This document shows positions 45,101 to 54,850 of a stretch of DNA of 64,000 nt, piece after piece. Location of the stretch: the NCBI RefSeq assembly GCF_900129585.1, contig NZ_FQWF01000011.1, forward strand, positions 124,001 to 188,000. The letters are read 5' to 3'. Origin of the DNA: Flavobacterium micromati. GTDB taxonomy: Bacteria > Bacteroidota > Bacteroidia > Flavobacteriales > Flavobacteriaceae. Numbering within the stretch: the stretch's first letter is position 1; each line of letters opens with the position of its first letter. The position numbers were made by a program, and so were the translations under genes. Under the pieces are notes generated by a model, which saw nothing but the letters and a program-made list of their open reading frames with translations, did no database searches and was not told where the DNA came from.

Positions 45101-47290
45101 ATGAAAGAGAGTATTACGTATGTTTTACTATTGCTATCAATATATAATTTCGCACAAGCACAAAGTGATACCACAAAGCTTGCTGATGTCGTTATGATAT
45201 ATAATGTTCCTGTAGAACTTACATCGTTACCGTTTCAAGTTGCGATTATCGCTGCAGAGCAAATTGATTTTCAAAATTTTCAAAGCATGGCTGAAGTCTT
45301 GTCAAACTCGGGTTCCTTATTTGTTCAAAAATCGCAACAAGGTGGTGGAAGTCCTTCTATTCGGGGTTTTGAGGCTAGTAGAGTTTTGTTACTCGTGGAT
45401 GGTGTGCGAATGAATAATTTAATATTTAGATCAGGGCATCTTCAAAATGTTATCACAGTTGACGAAAGTATGCTTGATAATGTGAACATTTTTTATGGTC
45501 CTACTTCTACATTGTTTGGTAGCGATGCACTTGGCGGAACCGTTGCGATGTCCACTAAAAAAGCAAAATTTTTAGGCGAAGCAAAAAATAAATTTACAGG
45601 AGCAATTAACTCGAGGTATAGTTCATCTAACATGGAGAAATCAATGGCTCTAAATTTGAACTATGCTGCCAGAAATTTTGCTGCATTGACCTTGGTTTCG
45701 TTCAATGATTTTGGAGATTTAAAAATGGGCCAGAATAAGAATCAAGACGAAGATTTTTTTGGAGAACGTCCTTTTTTTGTTGCTACAGTAAACGGAGTTG
45801 ATCAATTAGTGACCAATGACGATAAATATGTTCAAAAAGAATCAGGGTTCAAGCAATGCAATGTGATGCAAAAATTAGCCTTTAAAACGGATTCTGGATT
45901 TGAACATGGTTTAAATCTACAATATTCAACTTCTACTGACGTTCCTCGCTATGATAGATTGACAGAAGGTGATTCTAAGACTGGTTTACGTCATGCAAAA
46001 TGGTATTATGGGCCGCAAGAACGTGTTTTAGGTATTTATTCGTTGAGCAAAGAAAAGGCTTTTCTTGCAAGTGACTTAAAAGTTAATATTGCTTTTCAAA
46101 ACGCAAAAGAAAGCAGGCACAACAGAAGATTTGGAAACTATAATTTACAAAATAGAGAAGAAAATGTTAAGATGTACTCTGTTGCAGTTGATCTAAAAAA
46201 GAAATTTATAGAAGGCGAATTATTTTACGGATTTGAGTCCTATTATGAAACTTTGAATTCTACTGCATTCTCTAATAATATAAATACGGGAGTAATTAAT
46301 CCTATCAGTACAAGATATCCTAATGGTGACAACTCGATGTTGCGAAATGACATCTATGTTTCTTATAACGATAAATTATCTGATAATACGCTGTGGAATG
46401 CAGGCATACGTTTGGGATATACCTCTTTGAACAGTACAATTGCTACCGACTCATTTTTTCCTTTACCATTTACAACAGTTGCGCAGCATAACTTTACATA
46501 CAGTGGATCAGTAGGAATTGTCAAAAATACGTCAGAGAATGTAGCGCTAAAAGCCAACTTATCTAGCGGATTTAGAGTCCCAAATATCGATGACTTAGCA
46601 AAGATTTTCGAATCAGTAAAGGGAACTATAATTGTGCCAAATGCAAATGTGAAACCAGAGAAAACTATAACGGCCGATCTAGGGATTATAATTCAATCAG
46701 AATCAAAAAAAGTAAAATTTGAAAATACTTATTTCTACACCAGGATGTATGACGCCATTGGAATTGACGAATTTCAATATGAAGGTCAAAGTGTGATTGT
46801 TTACGATGGGACGCCAAGCAAGGTTTTTGCAAATCAAAATAGGGGAAATGCTTTTATCACTGGATTGTCAACAAGTTTTAGTGCGATGGTATTTTCAAAT
46901 ATAAAGATGGATGCCAACTTTAATTATAATTTAGGGAAGGTTGTAGAAGATGGAGCGCAATCTCCTTTAGATCACATTGCACCTTATTTTGGAAAAATTG
47001 GTTTTATGTATGCAAATGCCAAAGTAAATATTGAAGCATATTTATTGTATAATGGAAAGAAAAAAAGAAAAGACTATTCAGCAAGTGGCGAAGATAATTT
47101 ACAATATGCACCAGTTGACGGAATGCCAGCTTGGAAAACATATAATTTTAAAACGAGTTTCCAAGTGTATAAAGGTGCTACGCTATTTGCAGGAATGGAA
47201 AACATTTTAGACACACAATACAGAACATTTTCCTCTGGAATTAATGCTCCAGCAAGAAATATTTATGGTGGTCTTAGGTGTAACTTCTAA
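45101..47290 (+). CDS. TonB-dependent outer-membrane receptor, haem/haemoglobin-receptor-like
   Basis: 729 residues: a signal peptide (ending AQAQ, about residue 20), a plug domain (about 40-155, with GGGSPSIRGFEASRVLLLVDGVRMNN and GPTSTLFGSDALGGTVAM), and a 22-strand barrel. Barrel segments RHAKWYYGPQERVLGIYSL and FRVPNIDDLAKIFES plus NANVKPEKT resemble haemoglobin/transferrin-type receptors, so haem or an iron compound is a reasonable guess, not proof. There is no N-terminal carboxypeptidase-regulatory-like domain, unlike SusC-type receptors. A SusD partner is absent. It ends in a bidirectional terminator shared with accD. Confidence 0.87.
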   Translation: MKESITYVLLLLSIYNFAQAQSDTTKLADVVMIYNVPVELTSLPFQVAIIAAEQIDFQNFQSMAEVLSNSGSLFVQKSQQGGGSPSIRGFEASRVLLLVDGVRMNNLIFRSGHLQNVITVDESMLDNVNIFYGPTSTLFGSDALGGTVAMSTKKAKFLGEAKNKFTGAINSRYSSSNMEKSMALNLNYAARNFAALTLVSFNDFGDLKMGQNKNQDEDFFGERPFFVATVNGVDQLVTNDDKYVQKESGFKQCNVMQKLAFKTDSGFEHGLNLQYSTSTDVPRYDRLTEGDSKTGLRHAKWYYGPQERVLGIYSLSKEKAFLASDLKVNIAFQNAKESRHNRRFGNYNLQNREENVKMYSVAVDLKKKFIEGELFYGFESYYETLNSTAFSNNINTGVINPISTRYPNGDNSMLRNDIYVSYNDKLSDNTLWNAGIRLGYTSLNSTIATDSFFPLPFTTVAQHNFTYSGSVGIVKNTSENVALKANLSSGFRVPNIDDLAKIFESVKGTIIVPNANVKPEKTITADLGIIIQSESKKVKFENTYFYTRMYDAIGIDEFQYEGQSVIVYDGTPSKVFANQNRGNAFITGLSTSFSAMVFSNIKMDANFNYNLGKVVEDGAQSPLDHIAPYFGKIGFMYANAKVNIEAYLLYNGKKKRKDYSASGEDNLQYAPVDGMPAWKTYNFKTSFQVYKGATLFAGMENILDTQYRTFSSGINAPARNIYGGLRCNF

Positions 47291-47310
47291 ATCGATTAGC
47301 TTTAAAAATT

Positions 47311-47346
47311 AAATCCTGTTTGCAAACACAAACAGGATTTTTTTAT
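47311..47346. terminator. Bidirectional terminator between the TonB receptor and accD
   Basis: A 12-bp stem (AAATCCTGTTTG / CAAACAGGATTT) with a 6-nt loop, T-run on the plus side and A-run on the other. It lies between the convergent stop codons at 47290 and 47364. Confidence 0.88.
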
Positions 47347-47363
47347 TTTAAATAACAATAAAT

Positions 47364-48218
47364 TTATCTAATGGTATTGTTCTGAATTAAATCAATGTAT
47401 AAGTTAATCTTGTCTTTCAATTCTTTTCTAGGTGTGATAAAGTCTAAAAAACCATGTTCTAATAAGAATTCAGCAGTTTGAAAACCTTCTGGTAAATCTT
47501 TACCAGTAGTGTCTCTTACCACCCGAGGTCCAGCAAATCCAATTAAAGCTCCTGGTTCAGAAATGTTGATATCGCCAAGCATAGCGTATGAAGCTGTGGT
47601 TCCGCCAGTTGTAGGATCGGTACATAAAGAAATATAAGGAAGTTTTGCTTCTGCTAATTGTGCTAGTTTAACTGATGTTTTGGCTAATTGCATCAACGAA
47701 TAAGCTGCTTCCATCATACGTGCTCCACCTGATTTAGAAATCATAACAAATGGTAACTTCTTTTTGATGGCATGATCAATTCCTCTTGCAATTTTCTCTC
47801 CAACTACAGCACCCATAGATCCCCCAATAAAGGCAAAATCCATACAACATATAACTACATCTTTTCCTTTAGATTTACCTACAGCAGTTCGCACTGCATC
47901 TTTCAACTTGGTTTTTTCCATTACATCTTTTAATCGATCTGCATATTTTTTTGTATCAACAAAATGCAAAGGATCTTTAGAAGTCATGTTTTTGTCCAAT
48001 TCGACAAATTCATTGTTGTCAAATAAAATTTGGAAATACTCTGCGCTTCCTATTCGTACGTGAAAACCATCTTCAGGGCTTACAAATAAATTACGCGCAA
48101 GTTCATCAGCATCGATGATTTTTCCGGTAGGAGATTTATACCAAAGTCCTTTTGGAATATCCATCTTATCCTCAGTAGCAGTCGTAATTCCTTTTTCTTT
48201 TCTTTTAAACCAAGCCAT
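47364..48218 (-). CDS. accD: Acetyl-CoA carboxylase carboxyltransferase subunit beta, without zinc-ribbon cysteines
   Basis: With AccA it transfers the carboxyl group from biotin to acetyl-CoA, the first step of fatty-acid synthesis. 284 residues. The crotonase-like body has [50 protein letters not shown] and [13 protein letters not shown], all conserved. The N-terminal ribbon that holds four zinc-binding cysteines in E. coli reads [17 protein letters not shown] and [12 protein letters not shown] here: none of the four cysteines remains. The rest of the fold is intact, so it is probably active, and I believe relatives in flavobacteria share this loss. Confidence 0.96.
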   Translation of the reverse strand: MAWFKRKEKGITTATEDKMDIPKGLWYKSPTGKIIDADELARNLFVSPEDGFHVRIGSAEYFQILFDNNEFVELDKNMTSKDPLHFVDTKKYADRLKDVMEKTKLKDAVRTAVGKSKGKDVVICCMDFAFIGGSMGAVVGEKIARGIDHAIKKKLPFVMISKSGGARMMEAAYSLMQLAKTSVKLAQLAEAKLPYISLCTDPTTGGTTASYAMLGDINISEPGALIGFAGPRVVRDTTGKDLPEGFQTAEFLLEHGFLDFITPRKELKDKINLYIDLIQNNTIR

Positions 48219-48342
48219 TTTTTACAGTATTCAGAGTTCAATAATCAAATAATCAGTAATTAAATGTTCAGTGTTTAGTTTTTAGTATTCAATAGCCAAT
48301 TTGTATAACTGAATACTCAACACTGAACAATGCATACTATTT
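48219..48342. repeat. Inverted-repeat-rich spacer between fbaA and accD
   Basis: A short spacer made largely of related words. GTTCAGTGTT (48266-48275) is the inverse complement of AACACTGAAC (48319-48328), and GTATTCAG near its start pairs with CTGAATAC near 48310. It can fold into a long AT-rich hairpin that covers most of the spacer. Such spacers recur between operon genes in flavobacteria. Confidence 0.6.
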
Positions 48343-49410
48343 TTATAGTGTATTTACATTGTTTAAGTCAGCAAATGCCTGCTCAAGTCTAGCATTGAAA
48401 GTCATTTCGCTTTCACGAAGCCATTTTCTTGGATCGTAATATTTTTTGTTAGGAATATCCGCGCCTTCTGGACATCCAATTTGAGTTTTCAAGTAATCAA
48501 TATTTTTTATCATATAATCACGAATGCCTTCAGTAAATGCAAACTGCAAATCAGTATCAATATTCATTTTAATCACTCCGTAGCTTATTCCCTCTCTGAT
48601 TTCTTCTAATGTAGAACCTGAACCACCATGGAAAACAAAATCAATTGGGTTGTGTCCTGTCTTAAATTTATTTTGCACAAAATCCTGAGAATTTTTTAAG
48701 ATTTTTGGTGTCAATTTTACATTTCCTGGTTTGTAAACTCCATGTACATTTCCAAAAGCTGCCGCAATTGTAAATCTTGGACTTACCTTAAGAAGTTCCT
48801 CGTAAGCGTAAGCAACTTCTTCTGGTTGCGTGTATAATTTAGAGCTATCAACATCAGAATTATCAACACCATCTTCCTCGCCACCTGTAATTCCAAGTTC
48901 TATTTCAAGTGTCATGCCCATTTTGCTCATTCTCTCTAAATAACCTTTACATATTTCGATATTTTCTTCGATTGGCTCTTCAGATAAATCAATCATGTGA
49001 GAAGAAAATAATGGCTTTCCAGTTTTAGCAAAATGAATTTCAGATGCATCAAGCAAACCATCAATCCATGGTAATAGTTTTTTAGCACAGTGATCAGTAT
49101 GCAATATTACAGTTGCTCCGTAGGCTTCCGCCAAGGTATGAATATGCAATGCACCAGCAACTCCACCTGCAATAGCTGCTTTTTCACTAGCATTAGAAAG
49201 TCCTTTTCCCGCATTAAAATGTGCGCCACCATTAGAAAATTGAATGATAACTGGAGCATTTAACTTAGCAGCAGTTTCAAGTACACTGTTTATCGTATTA
49301 CTTCCTGTAACGTTTACCGCTGGTAAGGCGAATCCCTTTTCTTTTGCATAATTAAAAATCTCTTGAACTTGGTCGCCCGTCGCTACGCCTGGTTTTATGT
49401 TGTGTGCCAT
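48343..49410 (-). CDS. fbaA: Class II fructose-bisphosphate aldolase
   Basis: Zn-dependent cleavage of fructose-1,6-bisphosphate in glycolysis and gluconeogenesis. 355 residues. The catalytic Asp106 and the zinc ligand His107 lie in ILHTDHC; further family motifs are GITGGEEDGVDNS, FGNVHGVYKPGNV (zinc-site His) and FVFHGGSGST (the third zinc-binding His). It is of the longer class IIA type (E. coli FbaA-like). It is upstream of accD on the same strand, with an inverted-repeat-rich spacer between them. Confidence 0.98.
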   Translation of the reverse strand: MAHNIKPGVATGDQVQEIFNYAKEKGFALPAVNVTGSNTINSVLETAAKLNAPVIIQFSNGGAHFNAGKGLSNASEKAAIAGGVAGALHIHTLAEAYGATVILHTDHCAKKLLPWIDGLLDASEIHFAKTGKPLFSSHMIDLSEEPIEENIEICKGYLERMSKMGMTLEIELGITGGEEDGVDNSDVDSSKLYTQPEEVAYAYEELLKVSPRFTIAAAFGNVHGVYKPGNVKLTPKILKNSQDFVQNKFKTGHNPIDFVFHGGSGSTLEEIREGISYGVIKMNIDTDLQFAFTEGIRDYMIKNIDYLKTQIGCPEGADIPNKKYYDPRKWLRESEMTFNARLEQAFADLNNVNTL

Positions 49411-49447
49411 TGTATTTGTTTTAATTTTTGTTTAGTTTTTAGTCTTG

Positions 49448-49455
49448 CAAAAATA
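49448..49455 (-). promoter_or_regulatory. -7 box of fbaA
   Basis: TATTTTTG on the minus strand, a full match to TAnnTTTG, 37 bp before the fbaA ATG. Confidence 0.65.
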
Positions 49456-49469
49456 AGAATTAATTAGGA

Positions 49470-52037
49470 TTAGAACGGATAATTTATTCCAAAATTTAAA
49501 ACAGAGTTAGAAAAGTTGTATTCTTTAAACCATCTTCTGCCGATTTCATTGGCTGGATTATAAGTTTTAAACCCTAAATCAAAACGTATAACAAAAAAAC
49601 TTAAATCATATCGCAATCCAAATCCGGAACCTAATGCTATATCTTTTAAATCGCTTAAACTGGTAAAAGTTGATCGTTCATCAATTACATTATCCAAAAC
49701 ATTCCAAATATTTCCGGCATCTGCGAAAAGAGCCCCTTTTAGACTGCCAGCAATTTTAAACCGAAATTCCCCACTCACGGCAATTTTCATGTTGGCTTCA
49801 TTAAAGTCATCTACAGCTCCGCTGCTTCCTGGGCCAAGACCGTAGGGTTGCCATGCTCTGTTATCATTTGAACCACCTGAAAAGTAACTTCTGGAAAAAG
49901 GAATATAATCTGAATTCCCAAAAGGAATTGCAATTCCGAAAAAAGTTCTAAAAGCTACAATTTTTTCTTTGGATAAATCCCAATGTTTAATATAGTCAAA
50001 TTCTGTTTTTACGTATTCGGCATATTCCAAATTGAATATTTCATAATTCCCACCAGAATTTTGTTTTTGATTTGTTGATTCTGCAAAAGCGGTTAGTATC
50101 GTTCCCGCTGATTCAATTTTAGTTTTAAAAAGATAGAATGTATTATCTGTCATATCTTTCTTGGTTGTTTTTGAAAATGTAAAACTAGTAGCTAAAATAA
50201 AATCATTTGCTGTAAGTCGCAGTCTTCTTTCCTCAATACTTCTTATCGATTCAAAGTCAGCTGTTGTTATTGGTTGTAAAAAAGTACTGCTACCACTAAG
50301 CACATCTCTTATAAAACCCGCTGTTCCTTCTTCGACAATTAGATTTTTATCAATCGGATTATCAAAATAAGTTAGGTTTGAATTATAAGTTTTACTAAAG
50401 TTATTTAAAGCATTGTAGGAAGAGCCATAAACATTAAAATAGTTTCGAGGATTTAAATTTCGAACAAATTGCGTGTTGAAGAGATCAAATCGGGCAGTGC
50501 GATTAACCTTTGGAGTCCAATTGTAAGATACTCCGCCTGTAAAATTTTCTTTGTCTAATCCAATATTTTGCTGTTTGGCAAAACCAATTGTTATTAAAGT
50601 TGACGGGATCATGCTTTTTGGAATAATTCTATCTGTGTTGAAGGGCATTAAAATTCTCGGAATATTTAGTTTGACATCAAGACCATATTCTGAGACATTA
50701 AAAAAATTATTTCTTGGATTAGCTAAATCTTGGGATGACCCTATGTTACCACGCGCGGCAATTTCAAGTGTTTCAGCGCCATTAAAGACATTTCTAATGG
50801 TTTCAGAGATACTTAAACCTATTCCAAAGTCTTGAATATTTGAGTGCGTAACATCTACGTTTAATCCAAAACTATATTTTTTTCTAGGTATTAAATAGAC
50901 TTTGGCAATTAAAGATTGTGCGGTACTGTCTCTTTTATCTATTTCGTATTGTATAGATGGGTAATTAAAAATTTTTAGATTGTTCAAATAACGGGTAGTT
51001 AGAACTGTTTTATAGTCAGCATAATAGCCGTCTTTTGTAATAAATACTGCGTCAGTAATAGATTTTGGTTTGTATTTTAATTTTTTCTGGCTAAATAAAT
51101 TAAAGTTTTTATAAACGGTGCTATCGGTAAAATTTAGTGCCTCTTTACTTGAGGAGTAATCAGTATAAATATTTACGTCACTTATTTTATAAAGTTTAAA
51201 AGGTTCTGTTTTTGTTGAATCAGCTTCTTGGTAGGAATAATTATTGATCAATAAAGTGACATTAGCTTTATTCACTTTATTAATTGTATCAATATTAAAC
51301 GTTATATAATTTGGTTGAAAGTAATAGGCACCATTATTTCTAAAATTAGTGGTAATTCTGTTTCTTTCATTCTCGAAATCTTCTGTTTTATATTGTAATC
51401 CTGGTTTTATAAAGGTGCTGGCTTTATTTCTAGCGTACAAAGAGTCTAGAGCTGGTGTTAAAATAGATGTTTGAACAGAGTCTATAAAAAAAGCATTTCC
51501 TGGAAATATATCATATTTTACGATACCTTTTTTAAAGTTCAAAGTATCTATTTTGTAAATTGCACTAACGTTAAAATAACCATTAATAAAATAGTAATAT
51601 TTTAATCGCAATATTGATTTCGTTGTTCTATCTTGATCAATAACTACAGGAGGTTCGCCAGTAGTTTTCAGAAAATTATGAATGCCATTATAAAAAAAAG
51701 ACTGCCCAAGACGATCAACTTGTTTTGCTGATAACCACTTTGACTTTCTGTTATATTTTTCAGGATCATTTACAAACTTGGCTTGATAAGTAGAGTCCGG
51801 ATTTAAATTTGCTAAATTATAGAGATTTAAGCGCAGGCGGTAACCGAGTAAAGTTGTATTTGGCTGTTGGTACAATTGATTAGACAATTTTTCTTCCTTA
51901 ATGATCTTACCATCAACTCTAATTTCGTTTTTTGTTAGCAGTAATTGTCCATCTGGAACTCTTTTTACGGCGTTACATGCGCAAATTAATATTGAAATTA
52001 CAATAAATGCAGTTATTTTTGTGGAAATTTTTTTCAA
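49470..52037 (-). CDS. tamL: TamL, lipoprotein Omp85-family outer-membrane assembly protein
   Basis: 855 residues. A lipoprotein signal (ILICAC, Cys21) precedes POTRA-like domains (about 30-430, with IRVDGKIIKEEKL and GYFNVSAIYKIDTLNF) and a 16-strand Omp85 barrel that ends ..FGINYPF, a C-terminal Phe as in outer-membrane beta-signals. The barrel has YFSGGSNDNRAWQPYGLGPGSS, the lid-lock region of Omp85 proteins. TamL is the lipid-anchored TamA variant of Bacteroidetes, which works with TamB in outer-membrane protein insertion or lipid transport; no TamB gene is visible here. The start is a TTG at 52037: no ATG falls before the signal peptide. Confidence 0.9.
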   Translation of the reverse strand: MKKISTKITAFIVISILICACNAVKRVPDGQLLLTKNEIRVDGKIIKEEKLSNQLYQQPNTTLLGYRLRLNLYNLANLNPDSTYQAKFVNDPEKYNRKSKWLSAKQVDRLGQSFFYNGIHNFLKTTGEPPVVIDQDRTTKSILRLKYYYFINGYFNVSAIYKIDTLNFKKGIVKYDIFPGNAFFIDSVQTSILTPALDSLYARNKASTFIKPGLQYKTEDFENERNRITTNFRNNGAYYFQPNYITFNIDTINKVNKANVTLLINNYSYQEADSTKTEPFKLYKISDVNIYTDYSSSKEALNFTDSTVYKNFNLFSQKKLKYKPKSITDAVFITKDGYYADYKTVLTTRYLNNLKIFNYPSIQYEIDKRDSTAQSLIAKVYLIPRKKYSFGLNVDVTHSNIQDFGIGLSISETIRNVFNGAETLEIAARGNIGSSQDLANPRNNFFNVSEYGLDVKLNIPRILMPFNTDRIIPKSMIPSTLITIGFAKQQNIGLDKENFTGGVSYNWTPKVNRTARFDLFNTQFVRNLNPRNYFNVYGSSYNALNNFSKTYNSNLTYFDNPIDKNLIVEEGTAGFIRDVLSGSSTFLQPITTADFESIRSIEERRLRLTANDFILATSFTFSKTTKKDMTDNTFYLFKTKIESAGTILTAFAESTNQKQNSGGNYEIFNLEYAEYVKTEFDYIKHWDLSKEKIVAFRTFFGIAIPFGNSDYIPFSRSYFSGGSNDNRAWQPYGLGPGSSGAVDDFNEANMKIAVSGEFRFKIAGSLKGALFADAGNIWNVLDNVIDERSTFTSLSDLKDIALGSGFGLRYDLSFFVIRFDLGFKTYNPANEIGRRWFKEYNFSNSVLNFGINYPF

Positions 52038-52057
52038 GTGTTCTAAAATATTTAAAT

Positions 52058-52065
52058 CAAAAGTA
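52058..52065 (-). promoter_or_regulatory. -7 box of tamL
   Basis: TACTTTTG on the minus strand, a full match to TAnnTTTG, 20 bp before the TTG start, which it supports. Confidence 0.65.
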
Positions 52066-52074
52066 CATTATTTT

Positions 52075-52803
52075 ATGGTTAGTAAAAACCAATTAAAACT
52101 TATAACGAGTTTGCAGCAGAAAAAATATCGGAATGCCAATAAATTATTTTTTGCCGAAGGCGTAAAAGGAATTCAAGAATTATTAGACTCAAATTTCGAG
52201 TTAGAACATCTCTACAGCACTAAAAATGACTTTAGTAAAGTTAGCAAAGAACTAAAAACGATAATATCAGATGATGACTTAAAAAAAATCAGTGCTTTAG
52301 CAACTGCTAATTCTTGTTTGGGAGTTTTTAAAATGCCAGCCGAAAAACCCATTGTTGAAACTGGATTAATTCTAGCTTTGGATTCTATTAGAGATCCAGG
52401 GAATTTAGGTACTATTCTGCGGTTGTGCGACTGGTTTGGTGTTGAACAGATAATTTGTTCAAAGGAAACAGTTGATCTTTTTAATCCAAAAGTAATTCAA
52501 GCAACCATGGGATCTATTTCACGAGTCAATGTCAATTATATTGATTTAAAAGCTTTTCTAGTTGAAACAAATCTACCAATTTTTGGAACATTTATGAACG
52601 GGGAGAATATTTATAAATCAAAGTTGCCGAAAAAAGGAATAATTGTTTTGGGCAATGAAGCGAACGGTATATCAAATGAAATAGAGGAGTTAATTCAAAA
52701 CAAGGTCACTATTCCACGCTTTGGCGTTGCACAAAAAACAGAAAGTTTGAACGTAGCGACAGCCACGGCAATTGTTTTAAGCGAGTTTCATCGTGTTTCG
52801 TAA
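52075..52803 (+). CDS. TrmH-family (SpoU) RNA 2'-O-methyltransferase
   Basis: Methylates the ribose of a tRNA or rRNA nucleotide with S-adenosylmethionine, in the cytoplasm. 242 residues from the ATG at 52075; an open frame extends left to 51901 but that part is antisense to tamL. The SpoU substrate-binding domain is at the N-terminus (KYRNANKLFFAEGVKGIQELL). The knotted catalytic domain has the three motifs DPGNLGTILRLCDWFG, IIVLGNEANGIS and ESLNVATATAIVL. It is closest to the RlmB/TrmH-like group of unknown target. It is divergent from tamL with only 37 bp between starts. Confidence 0.93.
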   Translation: MVSKNQLKLITSLQQKKYRNANKLFFAEGVKGIQELLDSNFELEHLYSTKNDFSKVSKELKTIISDDDLKKISALATANSCLGVFKMPAEKPIVETGLILALDSIRDPGNLGTILRLCDWFGVEQIICSKETVDLFNPKVIQATMGSISRVNVNYIDLKAFLVETNLPIFGTFMNGENIYKSKLPKKGIIVLGNEANGISNEIEELIQNKVTIPRFGVAQKTESLNVATATAIVLSEFHRVS

Positions 52804-52820
52804 ATACAACTATAAATAAT

Positions 52821-53534
52821 CTAATGAAAAGTAAAATTGATAAATATAGCTCTAGACTTTAATGATTCGATGTTTCCAGTCCAAGGGCTATTGGGGTCAT
52901 TATCCCTAATTAATTCATCATTAATTCCAAAAACCCCTCTTATTGATGGAGAAAATATAAAATATTCCGAAAAAATGTCAATGCCAAAACCTAGTTCATA
53001 ATTAGGTGTCCATGATTTTACCCGAAATCGCTGTTGCAGATTATCATCTACAAGTTTTGCATTACTTGATAAATTTAAAGTAGCCGACACCCCGCCTACC
53101 AAATACGGACGAAGATTACCCGTTCTTAATGATGAAAGCTTTAATAGTAAAGGAAAATGGATGTATGTGCTGTTAACCTCTCTAAACGCAGCAGTTCTAT
53201 TCGCAAAATCCGGGTTGCTTGGAAACGTTAAATCCCTTTTCGTATAATATAAACCTGGCTCAAATCTCAGATTAATGTATTCATGTAATCTTAAATCTCC
53301 AACGATTCCAACATTAAAACCTGTAGTTTTTTGAACTAAAATATCAGTTGTGACCGACTTATAATCAATTTTAAAATCGTAAGAATTAAAACCTAAATAG
53401 AAACCATAATGTACTCTGCTCTTTTGAAAATTCTCCAAATTAATGATTGGATCTTTACTAAAAATATTTTTCGACCCTTGGGCGCTCAAGCATAAAAAGG
53501 TTACACAAAACAGTAAGACAAATATTTTTTTCAT
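52821..53534 (-). CDS. porT: Type IX secretion protein PorT (SprT)
   Basis: A 237-residue outer-membrane protein with a signal peptide (ending LSAQ, about residue 18) and an eight-stranded barrel pattern. The protein HYGFYLGFNSYDFKI, RFEPGLYYTKRDLTF and FPLLLKLSSLRTGNLRPYLVGG segments match the PorT family, a component required for type IX secretion and, in gliding species, for motility. The ATG at 53534 is preferred over a TTG at 53573 that overlaps menG. The stop codon of menG lies one base away from this start, so the two are co-transcribed. The same menG/ubiE-porT pairing is known in F. johnsoniae. Other type IX genes are not in this window. Confidence 0.88.
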   Translation of the reverse strand: MKKIFVLLFCVTFLCLSAQGSKNIFSKDPIINLENFQKSRVHYGFYLGFNSYDFKIDYKSVTTDILVQKTTGFNVGIVGDLRLHEYINLRFEPGLYYTKRDLTFPSNPDFANRTAAFREVNSTYIHFPLLLKLSSLRTGNLRPYLVGGVSATLNLSSNAKLVDDNLQQRFRVKSWTPNYELGFGIDIFSEYFIFSPSIRGVFGINDELIRDNDPNSPWTGNIESLKSRAIFINFTFH

Positions 53535-53535
53535 A

Positions 53536-54267
53536 TTATTTTTTAGAAGCTGAATAAATGGTTGCAACTCCAAAAGTTTGAGGAAAGGAGACTACATCTA
53601 TAAACCCAATTTTTCTCAAAATATTGTTTAAAACTTCTCCATAAGGAAAAGCTGCAGCTGATTCGGAGAGATAACCATACGCAACGTTGTCTTTTGAAAA
53701 TAATTTTCCAATTAATGGTAATATATTTTTACTATAGAAATTGTAACCTTGTTTAAAAGGAGTTTTCTCGGGAACTGATGTTTCTAAAATCACAAAAACT
53801 CCATTTGGTTTTAATACCCGCAATATTTCCTCCAATCCTTTTTCTAAAGTTTCAAAATTACGAACTCCAAAAGCAACAGTTATTGCATCAAAGTAGTCGT
53901 CTTCAAATGGCATTTTTTCTGAATCTCCCAAAATCATTTCAATAGTGTTAGAAAGATTTTTAGTCGCAATTTTCTTCTTTCCAATATCTAGCATTCCAGC
54001 AGAAATATCTAAGCCAATTATTTTTTCAGCTTTAGTTTGTGCCATTAAAATAGCTAAATCTCCTGTTCCTGTCGCAATATCCAAAATAATCTTTGGATTA
54101 GATTTAGAAACCATTTGGAGGACTTTTTTACGCCATTTTAAGTCGATACCAAAAGAAATGACGCGATTTAAGTTGTCATAATTTCCTGAGATAGCATCAA
54201 ACATTTGTGCAACTTGTTCTTTTTTGCTTAAAGTAGAATCTTTATAAGGAGTTATTTTCTGGGACAT
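53536..54267 (-). CDS. ubiE: Demethylmenaquinone methyltransferase (MenG/UbiE)
   Basis: The final methylation in menaquinone synthesis, with S-adenosylmethionine. 243 residues with the family motif [19 protein letters not shown], the SAM-binding GxGxG loop [28 protein letters not shown], and [24 protein letters not shown]. In Bacteroidetes it makes menaquinone, so the MenG role applies. A TATATTTG box lies 15 bp upstream, leaving an extremely short leader. Confidence 0.96.
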   Translation of the reverse strand: MSQKITPYKDSTLSKKEQVAQMFDAISGNYDNLNRVISFGIDLKWRKKVLQMVSKSNPKIILDIATGTGDLAILMAQTKAEKIIGLDISAGMLDIGKKKIATKNLSNTIEMILGDSEKMPFEDDYFDAITVAFGVRNFETLEKGLEEILRVLKPNGVFVILETSVPEKTPFKQGYNFYSKNILPLIGKLFSKDNVAYGYLSESAAAFPYGEVLNNILRKIGFIDVVSFPQTFGVATIYSASKK

Positions 54268-54282
54268 TTTTTTATTTTGTAC

Positions 54283-54290
54283 AAATATAG
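54283..54290 (-). promoter_or_regulatory. -7 box of ubiE
   Basis: TATATTTG on the minus strand, a full match to TAnnTTTG, only 15 bp before the ATG, so the 5' leader would be under 12 nt. Confidence 0.65.
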
Positions 54291-54477
54291 AATAAACTTT
54301 ATAAAGTTGAATTGAGTTTTAAAATAGACTTGACATTTATTAATCTTGCTCACATTTGATTTTTAATAAATGTTAGACAAAGACAAATATATTTTAAAAT
54401 TGAAATATCACTAAAAGTGGGTATTGTATGAACAATTTTATTTATTCACTTTTGTAATGAAAATAAGTAACCAGTAA

Positions 54478-54807
54478 ATGATTAAAAAAGAGTGGGTAAG
54501 CCAATTCAAATGGATAATTTTAGCGTTAATTATCTCGTTTGTTCTTGTTAGTATGTTTGAAAACGCCGTTTTTTTTGATGGCGTTATAATGCAAACGCAA
54601 CATACGTTCTTAGGATTAAATTTGTATTTGGAAATTTTAATTTTTTTCGTCTTTAGTACCTTTGTGGTATTTGGTATTAAAGGCTTTTTTGAGATGTATT
54701 CTCAAAAAATCGCAAATATTATTCTCTCCTTTTCTGGAGTGTTATTATTATTTGTAATTTTTATTTTATGTTATCAAATATTCTTTCAAGACAGGTTGTT
54801 GCTCTAA
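54478..54807 (+). CDS. Small three-helix membrane protein, unknown
   Basis: 109 residues with three hydrophobic segments (about 12-30, 47-68 and 80-101). No motif recognised. It is a single gene, divergent from ubiE and convergent with folA, and ends at a bidirectional terminator, which supports it being transcribed. Function unknown. Confidence 0.65.
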   Translation: MIKKEWVSQFKWIILALIISFVLVSMFENAVFFDGVIMQTQHTFLGLNLYLEILIFFVFSTFVVFGIKGFFEMYSQKIANIILSFSGVLLLFVIFILCYQIFFQDRLLL

Positions 54808-54819
54808 TTACTGGTAAAA

Positions 54820-54848
54820 AAAAACATCCCTTAATTGGGATGTTTTTA
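54820..54848. terminator. Bidirectional terminator between the small membrane protein and folA
   Basis: An 11-bp stem (AAAAACATCCC / GGGATGTTTTT) with a 6-nt loop; A-run and T-run on either side. It lies between convergent stop codons at 54807 and 54851. Confidence 0.9.
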
Positions 54849-54850
54849 AT

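Noticed and set aside
51901..52074. N-terminal extension of the TrmH-family gene
   Set aside because: The 58 extra codons are antisense to tamL and do not resemble the SpoU N-terminal domain.
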